A DNA stretch of 5,291 nt from Allobrachymonas sp. (GTDB lineage Bacteria > Pseudomonadota > Gammaproteobacteria > Burkholderiales > Burkholderiaceae_C), in contig JAUNUE010000133.1 in the NCBI GenBank assembly GCA_030538335.1, positions 1 to 5,291 of the forward strand, in the 5' to 3' direction. The stretch's first letter is position 1. Each line of letters opens with the position of its first letter. Shown one piece after another: positions 1-5,291 of this stretch. The notes beneath the pieces are model-generated. The model worked only from the letters and a program-made list of their open reading frames with translations, made no database searches and was not told the DNA's origin. Both the position numbers and the translations under genes were made by a program.

Positions 1-1
1 C

Positions 2-466
2 TCGCAAGCGCCGGGGCGCAAGGTGCACGAAACGGGCGTGCCCTTCAACGATGCCAGCGGCGAGCGGCTGCGCGCCTGGCTGGGCGTGACGCATGCGCAG
101 TTCTACAACCCCGAACTGTTTGCCATCGTGCCCATGGGTTTGTGCTATCCGGGCAAAGGCAAGTCGGGCGATTTGCCGCCCCGGCCGGAATGCGCACCGC
201 GCTGGCGCCAGCCCTTGATGGATGTACTCACGCAGTTGCAACTGACCCTGGTGATTGGCCAATACGCGCTGGCATGGCATCTGCCGCAGGAACGTTCAGG
301 CGTGACCGCAGCGGTGGAAAACTGGCGCAATTACTGGCCCGCGGTGTTGCCCTTGCCGCACCCCAGCCCCGCCAACAACCGGTGGCTGGCGCGCAACCGC
401 TGGTTTGAGGAACAACTGGTGCCGTTGTTGCAGCAGCGGGTGGCTGAAATTCTTCAGCGCAGTTAA
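2..466 (+). CDS. Uracil-DNA glycosylase family protein, 3' part only
   Basis: The reading frame is open from base 2, so the start and probably the first few dozen residues lie left of the window; 154 residues are visible. The visible protein begins with GQAPG-like residues (QAPGRKVHETGVPFND), the first active-site motif of the UDG superfamily (families 4/5 have GEAPG at this place). It continues with AIVPMGLCYPGKG and ends with PLPHPSPANNRWLARNRWF (visible residues about 117-135), whose HPSP matches the second active-site motif, followed by a short helical tail. Members of this superfamily remove uracil or related deaminated bases from DNA, starting base-excision repair in the cytoplasm. Exact subfamily and substrate cannot be fixed from this fragment. 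The GTG at 23 is an internal valine codon, not a likely start, because homology-like sequence continues before it. The gene converges on ada, another DNA repair gene, with a repeat element between them. Confidence 0.85.
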   Translation, partial: SQAPGRKVHETGVPFNDASGERLRAWLGVTHAQFYNPELFAIVPMGLCYPGKGKSGDLPPRPECAPRWRQPLMDVLTQLQLTLVIGQYALAWHLPQERSGVTAAVENWRNYWPAVLPLPHPSPANNRWLARNRWFEEQLVPLLQQRVAEILQRS

Positions 467-504
467 GCGGCTCTTGCCAATAGTCAGCCCCATGCGTCTC
501 TTAT

Positions 505-599
505 CCGTTCAGGCTGAGGTATCGAAGCCCGAAACAAGCAATTGATCCAGCCCTTCGATACCCTTCGACTTTGCTCAGGACAGGCCTCAGGGCGAACGG
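505..599. repeat. Interspersed inverted-repeat element between convergent genes
   Basis: The left arm (505-527) starts CCGTTC and ends ATCGAAG. The right arm starts CTTCGATACC (553-562) and ends CTCAGGGCGAACGG (586-599). The outer CCGTTC/GAACGG and inner GGTATCGAAG/CTTCGATACC pair perfectly. The right arm carries about 23 extra bases (563-585), and CCCTTCGA is repeated in tandem at 551-558 and 561-568, so it looks like a merger of two copies. From general knowledge, the pattern CCTTCGAC...CTCAGGGCGAACGG is a very common intergenic repeat in beta- and gammaproteobacteria. Placed between convergent UDG and ada genes, the transcript would fold into a long hairpin, so it may act as a two-way transcription end or 3' stabiliser; that role is inferred. 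No transposase is present. Confidence 0.7.
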
Positions 600-620
600 G
601 GTTTGCATGATATCCAAGCA

Positions 621-1715
621 TCAACCACCCTGCGCGCTGAACAAATCCGGCAAGGGCGCCTCAGCCCCCAGCACGCGACGCTCGTGGTCGAGCAGCCACT
701 GCTTACGCTGTAGGCCGCCGCCATAGCCCGTGAGCTGGCCGTTTTTGCCAATTACGCGGTGACAGGGGATGATGACCGAAATGCGGTTGGCGCCGTTGGC
801 CGTGGCGGCCGGGCGCACGGCGTCGGGCTTGCCGATGGCCTGTGCCTCGGCCTGGTAGCTCACGGTCTGACCATAGGGAATGGTGATGAGGTAGCGCCAC
901 ACCTGCTGCTGGAACGGCGTGCCCGGTATCTGCAGCGGCACGGTGAAGTCCCGCCGCTCGCCGCGAAAGTACTCCTGCATTTCGCGCTCGGCCTGACGTG
1001 TGTAGGTGTTTTCGCCCACCATGATTTTTGCGCCGAACAGGCGCTGGATGTCGTCCAGCTCTTTTTGCAGGCGGCGCGTGCCTTCAAATTCGAGCAGGCA
1101 AATGCCAGTGTCGGTCGCGCACACAAGCATCTCGCCCAACGGCGTATCAAAGCGGTGGGCGAGCAGGGTGTGGGTGGTGTCTTGCATTGGCGAATGTCCC
1201 ATAAGTTTTTTGTAAGCGGCGTTGAAGCCACTCAGCGAGGCATAGCCCGCATCGCTGGCCGTGTCGAGGCTGCTGGCGCCCTGTTGCAGCGCCAACCGCG
1301 CTTCGTTGATGCGCCAGGCACGCTGATAGGCCTGAAAGCTCATACCATGGCGCGTGCGAAACCAGCGCCGCAATGCAGAAGGGCTGATGCCGTGCTGCTG
1401 CAAACGCGCATCGGTGAATTTTTCGTTTGGCTGCTGGCGCAGCAAGGCCAGCGCCTGCGTGACTGCCGGGGGTGTGAGGTAGCTGTGCTGCGTGGGGCGG
1501 CAGATTTTGCAGGGCCGGTATCCTGCTTGCAACGGGCCATCTGTGGTACCGAAGAACTGCACGTTCTCCATCTTGGGCTTGCGCGCCCGGCAGGTGGAAA
1601 TGCAGAAAATCCCCGTGGTGCGCACCGCCACATAGAACAGGCCCACGTATTCGGGGTCGCGCTCCACAAAGGCGGTGAAATAGCGGCGCACAAGGGCGGG
1701 GTCGGTAATGGGCAT
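621..1715 (-). CDS. ada: Ada: methylphosphotriester / O6-alkylguanine DNA methyltransferase and AraC-type regulator
   Basis: The 364-residue protein repairs alkylated DNA by transferring methyl groups to its own cysteines, and in its methylated form should activate adaptive-response genes. All three parts are present in order. The N-terminal zinc domain has Cys38, Cys42, Cys69 and Cys72 (GIFCISTC...RPCKIC), at the same numbers as in E. coli Ada, where Cys38 takes methyl groups from phosphotriesters. An AraC-type helix-turn-helix region follows at about 82-178 (ending GYASLSGFNAAYKKLMGHSP). The C-terminal methyltransferase (about 182-348) carries the PCHR active site with acceptor Cys318 and an upstream AVRPAATANGANR segment. 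The start chosen is the ATG at 1715, which gives the exact match to E. coli cysteine numbering; a TTG at 1802 would add 29 residues unlike the family. There is no good Shine-Dalgarno before either start. The gene is divergent from trmL and converges on a UDG gene. No clear E. coli-like Ada box is visible upstream. Confidence 0.93.
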   Translation of the reverse strand: MPITDPALVRRYFTAFVERDPEYVGLFYVAVRTTGIFCISTCRARKPKMENVQFFGTTDGPLQAGYRPCKICRPTQHSYLTPPAVTQALALLRQQPNEKFTDARLQQHGISPSALRRWFRTRHGMSFQAYQRAWRINEARLALQQGASSLDTASDAGYASLSGFNAAYKKLMGHSPMQDTTHTLLAHRFDTPLGEMLVCATDTGICLLEFEGTRRLQKELDDIQRLFGAKIMVGENTYTRQAEREMQEYFRGERRDFTVPLQIPGTPFQQQVWRYLITIPYGQTVSYQAEAQAIGKPDAVRPAATANGANRISVIIPCHRVIGKNGQLTGYGGGLQRKQWLLDHERRVLGAEAPLPDLFSAQGG

Positions 1716-1741
1716 GGGCTTCAGCAGGATGTTGCCGGTGC

Positions 1742-1770
1742 AGTGTAGGCGCTTGCCCGCCTGCCCGCAA
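1742..1770 (-). promoter_or_regulatory. Candidate sigma70-type promoter for ada
   Basis: Read on the minus strand, a -35-like TTGCGG (1765-1770) is followed after exactly 17 bp by a -10-like TACACT (1742-1747). The transcript would start near 1735, about 20 bases before the ada ATG at 1715. The -35 matches the consensus at three of six bases and the -10 at four of six. Placement and spacing are good, but the boxes are weak, as would fit a promoter needing an activator such as methylated Ada. Confidence 0.4.
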
Positions 1771-1818
1771 CCGAAAACTGGACAAGTATTTTTGGCATAC
1801 AACCGGGCCAGTTGGCGC

Positions 1819-1824
1819 TACACT
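1819..1824 (+). promoter_or_regulatory. -10-like box just before trmL (possible near-leaderless mRNA)
   Basis: TACACT lies only 8 bases before the trmL ATG at 1833. Transcription from it would begin around 1831, giving an mRNA with almost no 5' leader. This agrees with the lack of any purine-rich ribosome binding site before the ATG (the bases just upstream are TTCGCCGCC). No good -35 is seen at 16-18 bp; the nearest TTGGCA (1792-1797) is 21 bp away. Support is therefore moderate to low. Confidence 0.3.
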
Positions 1825-1832
1825 TCGCCGCC

Positions 1833-2315
1833 ATGTTCCATATCGTGCTGTACCAGCCAGAAATTCCGCCCAACACCGGCAATGTGATCCGGCTGGCAGC
1901 CAACACCGGCTGCAGCCTGCACCTGATCGAACCCCTCGGTTTTGCTATGGATGACGCGCAACTGCGCCGGGCCGGGCTGGATTACCACGAGTACGCGCCG
2001 GTACAACGCCATGCCAGTTGGCAGGCATTTCTGGCGCAAGCGCAACCCGACATGCAGCGGCTGTTTGCGCTTACTACCAAAGCCACGCACCATGTGCACG
2101 ACGCGCAATTTCAGCCGGGCGACTGGCTGCTGTTCGGTTGCGAAACGGCCGGGTTGCCGCAAACGGTGCGCGCGACCTGCCTGCCCGCCAACCGCTTGCG
2201 CCTGCCCATGCGGCCCGACCAGCGCAGCCTGAACCTCTCCAACGCGGTGGCGGTAACAGTGTTCGAGGCCTGGCGGCAATGCGGATTTGCGGGTGCAGCA
2301 CTGCCTGACAAATAG
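1833..2315 (+). CDS. trmL: tRNA (cytidine/uridine-2'-O-)-methyltransferase TrmL
   Basis: This SPOUT-family enzyme uses S-adenosylmethionine to methylate the 2'-O of the wobble nucleotide (position 34) in certain tRNA-Leu species, helping decoding; it works as a dimer in the cytoplasm. The 160 residues match the usual length (E. coli TrmL, 157). Visible family motifs are IVLYQPEIPPNTGNVIRLAA (residues 4-23), LRRAGLDYHEY (44-54), LFALTTK (77-83), FGCETAGLP (101-109, part of the knotted cofactor site) and RSLNLSNAVAV (131-141), then VFEAWRQ. In FGCETAGLP, cysteine and alanine stand where E. coli has Pro and Arg; this may be usual in this lineage. The ATG at 1833 is chosen over an in-frame TTG at 1812 because the family begins M-x-x-IVLY. 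The gene is divergent from ada, and the next gene downstream lies on the other strand about 500 bp away. Confidence 0.93.
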   Translation: MFHIVLYQPEIPPNTGNVIRLAANTGCSLHLIEPLGFAMDDAQLRRAGLDYHEYAPVQRHASWQAFLAQAQPDMQRLFALTTKATHHVHDAQFQPGDWLLFGCETAGLPQTVRATCLPANRLRLPMRPDQRSLNLSNAVAVTVFEAWRQCGFAGAALPDK

Positions 2316-2384
2316 CCATTTCAGCCTGATTTTTCTGTGATGCGGTTCACGAATCAGAGGTAAACGCCTGTCCTGTCGTCACCT

Positions 2385-2393
2385 TTATGCACA
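2385..2393 (+). promoter_or_regulatory. DnaA-box match TTATGCACA
   Basis: TTATGCACA fits the consensus TTATNCACA bound by the replication initiator DnaA. It lies 70 bp after the trmL stop and points the same way as a second match 187 bp further on. The window holds none of the usual origin genes (dnaA, dnaN, rpmH, gyrB), so a role in titrating DnaA or a chance match are both possible. Confidence 0.25.
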
Positions 2394-2447
2394 GACAGAG
2401 CAAAGGGCGATTTCATCGCATGTTAACCCTTGATGTCGTGACAATGA

Positions 2448-2453
2448 ATTATA
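2448..2453 (-). promoter_or_regulatory. Perfect TATAAT on the minus strand beside the FNR dyad
   Basis: The plus strand reads ATTATA, giving TATAAT on the minus strand. The place for a -35 box (about 2471-2476) falls inside the FNR-type dyad and does not resemble TTGACA. A transcript would start near 2441 and run antisense into the end of trmL, with only a 20-codon ORF on it. If real, a regulator bound to the dyad would overlap the -35 region and would more likely repress than activate it. In such an AT-rich patch it may be chance. Confidence 0.2.
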
Positions 2454-2469
2454 AGACGCAAATAACTTG

Positions 2470-2483
2470 TTGATTTTTATCAA
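2470..2483. promoter_or_regulatory. FNR/Anr-type binding site, perfect dyad
   Basis: TTGATTTTTATCAA matches all ten defined positions of the TTGAT-N4-ATCAA consensus of the oxygen-sensing FNR/Anr branch of the CRP/FNR family. The dyad centre is at 2476.5. A -10-like GATAAA at 2507-2512 puts a plus-strand start near 2519, so the site would be centred close to -42, the position typical of class II FNR-activated promoters (-41.5). The adjacent gene trmL ends upstream and the gene to the right is on the opposite strand, so the target is not obvious. Match to consensus is seen directly; binding is inferred. Confidence 0.55.
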
Positions 2484-2506
2484 AAATAGTTGAGTATTTC
2501 ACTTTT

Positions 2507-2512
2507 GATAAA
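2507..2512 (+). promoter_or_regulatory. -10-like box of a candidate FNR-activated promoter
   Basis: GATAAA agrees with TATAAT at four of six bases. There is no TTGACA-like -35; instead the FNR-type dyad occupies that region, as expected of a promoter depending on the activator. The predicted start is about 2519. Confidence 0.3.
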
Positions 2513-2533
2513 ATCCTGTTCGCTTAGGATTTT
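2510..2533. repeat. Perfect 8-bp inverted repeat overlapping the predicted start site
   Basis: AAAATCCT (2510-2517) and AGGATTTT (2526-2533) are exact reverse complements separated by 8 bases. The dyad overlaps the -10-like box, the predicted start and the AGGA ribosome-site-like sequence before the ATG at 2535. It could be an operator for a second regulator. In RNA entering from upstream it would form an AU-rich hairpin ending in UUUU, a weak two-way terminator. Only the symmetry is certain. Confidence 0.45.
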
Positions 2534-2534
2534 C

Positions 2535-2684
2535 ATGAATTCTCGATGCAGTGCAGCAATTGCACACAAAGTTATCCACACCCTCCCCGGAAGGGCAGGA
2601 AAACCCATGCACAACAGGCGCTTACAGGCAAGCCCCGATAAAGCACATGCAATCAAAAGCATGCATGGAGGTGTTTGTTTTTAA
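2535..2684 (+). CDS. Doubtful 49-residue ORF downstream of the FNR-type site
   Basis: An ATG preceded by AGGA with 5 bases between opens a frame of 49 codons ending in TAA. It lies just after the predicted start of the candidate FNR-activated promoter, which is why it is listed. The peptide (starting MNSRCSAAIAHKV) is rich in Lys, Arg and His, has no membrane segment or signal sequence, and resembles nothing I recognise. Its codons favour A and T at third positions, unlike the strongly GC-ending codons of the neighbouring genes, which argues against coding. The stretch may equally belong to a small RNA or be untranscribed. Confidence 0.15.
   Translation: MNSRCSAAIAHKVIHTLPGRAGKPMHNRRLQASPDKAHAIKSMHGGVCF
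2572..2580 (+). promoter_or_regulatory. Perfect DnaA box TTATCCACA
   Basis: This is the high-affinity form of the DnaA box, as in R1 and R4 of E. coli oriC. It is preceded by GCAATTGCACACAAAG. It lies inside the doubtful 49-codon ORF and about 60 bp after the end of the AT-rich patch. A single strong box can mark DnaA-regulated transcription; with only one further match nearby and no origin genes, calling an origin is not justified. Confidence 0.35.
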
Positions 2685-2821
2685 TGGCTCCTGTCCCGAC
2701 AAAAGCCTGCGGCAACCCTGCTGCACCATGGCCTGTAAAGGTTTCAGGTAGACCCGGATGGTTTGGCCGTTGAAGACCGGAAATGGACAATGCGCAGAAG
2801 CAACAAGTGATCTGCAGATGG

Positions 2822-3523
2822 CTACGAACCCGTCGACTCTACGGGCAGCAGCCACTTTTGCTGGGCGCTGAACACCGCGTTGGGGTATTGCGGCTTGCCG
2901 CGTGAGCCGTTGTAGCGGCCCAGCGCCATGTACATATTGCCGTCTTCGCGGTACAGGTAATGGCGCAAGATGACGCAGCCAAAACGCAGATTGGTTTGCA
3001 TGTGAAACAGCTTGCCCGCATCGCCGTCGCCAATCACCCGCGCCCAGAACGGCATGACCTGCATCAGCCCGCGCGCACCCGCATGCGAGATGGCGTATTT
3101 GCGGAAATTGCTTTCGACCTGGATCAAGCCCAGCACCAGCGACAGCTCCAGCCCGGCGCGCGTGGCCTCGTACCACATGGTTTGCAAAAATTCCTGGCGC
3201 GACAATTCGTCGACCATGCGGTTGCCGATGCGTGCGCTCATGGTGGTGAGCCAGTAGGCGTATTCAAGCTGCGCCTTGCGGTCGCGGAACACCGGCACCG
3301 GCGGCGCCGTGTTGCTGATGGCCGCACTCAGTGCCGTGCGCACCGAGTCGACGAGGAATTCTTCTTTCTGCGCGCCCGCCCAGGCGGCAGAACTGGCACC
3401 CAACCCCAGTGCACCTGCGGCTGCCAAGCCCAAGCTGCCCGTCAAAAGCTGGCGGCGGTTGCATACGGGTACGGCTGGCGCACCTGCAAGGGGGAAAATG
3501 TCTGCGTCTTTCTCGAAAGTCAT
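2822..3523 (-). CDS. Lytic transglycosylase (SLT domain) with a Tat-like signal sequence
   Basis: The 233-residue protein should cut the MurNAc-GlcNAc bond of peptidoglycan with formation of 1,6-anhydro ends, in the periplasm. The goose-lysozyme-like SLT domain spans about 115-215. It carries the catalytic Glu137 in IQVESNF, the GLMQVMPFW motif (152-160), and ALGRYNG (200-206), matching the A-x-YN-G motif of the family. The N-terminus has a long leader, then NRRQLLTG (22-29) and a hydrophobic stretch ending in SSAAWAGA. This is a twin-arginine-like signal, with cleavage plausible after Ala49. The ATG at 3523 is fixed by an in-frame TAA two codons upstream; no strong ribosome binding site is seen. 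It follows the lipoprotein gene by 22 bp and is probably the last gene of a proS operon. It is short, with no LysM or other wall-binding domain. The exact lytic transglycosylase type is not assigned. Confidence 0.88.
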   Translation of the reverse strand: MTFEKDADIFPLAGAPAVPVCNRRQLLTGSLGLAAAGALGLGASSAAWAGAQKEEFLVDSVRTALSAAISNTAPPVPVFRDRKAQLEYAYWLTTMSARIGNRMVDELSRQEFLQTMWYEATRAGLELSLVLGLIQVESNFRKYAISHAGARGLMQVMPFWARVIGDGDAGKLFHMQTNLRFGCVILRHYLYREDGNMYMALGRYNGSRGKPQYPNAVFSAQQKWLLPVESTGS

Positions 3524-3545
3524 TGTTTATTACAAGCCCAAGCCT

Positions 3546-4013
3546 TCAACCCTTGGCTTTCATCATCACGAAGGTCTCTGCATTTTTACGATCGTGGTGG
3601 AAGATGAAAAGTTCCTTGTTTACCATGATTTTGGCGGGCAGCGTGTGGGGAACGCGCTCATTGGTGAAATAGCTCACCGAGCGCAGGAATTTTTGCGTCA
3701 GATCGGTGTTGGGCTGCTTGATGGTGGAGATGACACATTCCTTGCCGGGCTTGATCTGCAGGTTGAGGGTTTTGTCCATGCTGGTACCTGTGAGCACACC
3801 AGCCGCATCCGCCTTGCTCTGGATGCTGTAGGCTTCTGCTGCTTTGGCCGCTGCGGCAAAATCAGGCGCTGCCTTGATGCAGATGTCGGCAAAGGCCTGG
3901 ATGACGGGCGGCAGCTCAGGCGGCAACTGGGTGACCACAGGCGCAAGCGGCTTGGCGCAGCCGCCAAGGGCCAAGAGCATGGTGGAGGCAAGCACAGCAA
4001 GAGGCTTGTTCAT
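3546..4013 (-). CDS. Small putative outer-membrane lipoprotein of unknown function
   Basis: The 155-residue protein starts MNKPLAVLASTMLLALGGCAKP, a classic lipoprotein signal. It has a short basic start, a hydrophobic core and a lipobox LGGC with Cys19 as the lipidated residue; alanine at +2 agrees with export to the outer membrane by Lol. A proline-rich segment (about 22-36) follows, then an alanine-rich helical part (about 36-72) and a C-terminal part that looks like beta strands. Two further cysteines (45 and 93) could form a disulfide in the periplasm. I recognise no family. The ATG at 4013 is preferred over longer upstream frames because of the signal sequence and because AAAGGGG (4020-4026) lies 6 bases before it. 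It sits 52 bp after proS and 22 bp before the lytic transglycosylase gene, so the three are probably co-transcribed; a role in the cell envelope is a guess from that context. Confidence 0.85.
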   Translation of the reverse strand: MNKPLAVLASTMLLALGGCAKPLAPVVTQLPPELPPVIQAFADICIKAAPDFAAAAKAAEAYSIQSKADAAGVLTGTSMDKTLNLQIKPGKECVISTIKQPNTDLTQKFLRSVSYFTNERVPHTLPAKIMVNKELFIFHHDRKNAETFVMMKAKG

Positions 4014-4065
4014 CCGTTTCCCCTTTCCATAAAAACAAAACGCAACAACGAAACGCCAGCACGCA

Positions 4066-5291
<1,226 letters not shown>

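Larger units (their letters stand above)
2316..2821. other. 506-bp gene-poor region with clustered regulatory-like sites
   Basis: This stretch separates the ends of trmL (+) and the lytic transglycosylase gene (-). It contains no recognisable protein gene. Bases about 2430-2545 are strikingly AT-rich compared with the flanking genes. It holds, in order: a TTATGCACA DnaA-box match (2385-2393), a short GCGAT-TTC-ATCGC hairpin (2407-2419), a perfect TATAAT on the minus strand (2448-2453), an FNR-type dyad (2470-2483), an 8-bp inverted repeat (2510-2533), a TTATCCACA DnaA box (2572-2580) and a T-rich run (2673-2682). From about 2690 to 2821 nothing beyond unremarkable sequence is seen. No convincing intrinsic terminator for either flanking gene was found. 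Confidence 0.6.

Noticed and set aside
759..1748. Long plus-strand ORF (329 codons) opposite ada
   Set aside because: It is a shadow of ada: GC-rich third positions keep the opposite frame open. Its translation shows no family features, whereas ada is unmistakable.
1716..1802. N-terminal extension of ada from a TTG at 1802
   Set aside because: It would add 29 residues with no counterpart in the family; the ATG at 1715 gives cysteine positions identical to E. coli Ada, and the candidate promoter lies inside the extension.
1812..1832. TTG start for trmL at 1812
   Set aside because: TrmL proteins start directly before the IVLY strand, which fits the ATG at 1833; the extension would cover the -10-like box.
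2618..2684. Intrinsic terminator ending a small RNA at the T-rich run 2673-2682
   Set aside because: The only nearby hairpin (CATGC/GCATG, 2646-2663) is short and about 9 bases from the T-run, so it is not a convincing terminator.
2316..2821. Chromosomal or plasmid replication origin
   Set aside because: Only two DnaA-box matches and an AT-rich patch are present, with no iterons, no origin genes and no replication protein gene.
4010..4030. Six-codon ORF just upstream whose TGA overlaps the lipoprotein ATG
   Set aside because: It has no ribosome binding site of its own and is short enough to arise by chance, so translational coupling is not supported.

Overview
The window is a GC-rich chromosomal stretch. 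Protein sequences and gene order suggest a betaproteobacterium, probably Burkholderiales and most like Comamonadaceae. This is inferred from the look of the UDG, Ada, TrmL and ProS proteins and from a proS / lytic transglycosylase neighbourhood; no search was run. Six protein genes are supported, and two of them are cut by the window edges.

Left part (1-2315): the 3' end of a uracil-DNA glycosylase family gene (+) converges on a complete ada-type gene (-). Between them lies a 95-bp inverted-repeat element of a widespread proteobacterial interspersed family. ada and trmL (+) are divergent, with 117 bp between their ATG codons; this gap holds a reasonable ada promoter and a -10-like box so close to the trmL ATG that its mRNA may be nearly leaderless. 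UDG and Ada both repair damaged bases (uracil; alkylated bases and phosphates). TrmL methylates the wobble base of tRNA-Leu.

Middle (2316-2821): about 500 bp without a convincing gene, clearly more AT-rich than its surroundings between about 2430 and 2545. It holds a perfect FNR-type dyad (TTGAT-N4-ATCAA), a -10-like box at the spacing expected for a class II FNR-activated promoter, a second perfect 8-bp dyad, and two matches to the DnaA box TTATNCACA. No recognisable gene lies downstream on the + strand, only a doubtful 49-codon ORF, so a small RNA or small peptide made at low oxygen is possible. This is the least explained part of the window.

Right part (2822-5291, all -): the 3' two thirds or so of proS, then a small lipoprotein gene of unknown function, then a lytic transglycosylase with a twin-arginine-like signal sequence. 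Gaps of 52 and 22 bp suggest one operon joining prolyl-tRNA charging to two envelope proteins. No mobile element, CRISPR array, tRNA or rRNA gene was seen.
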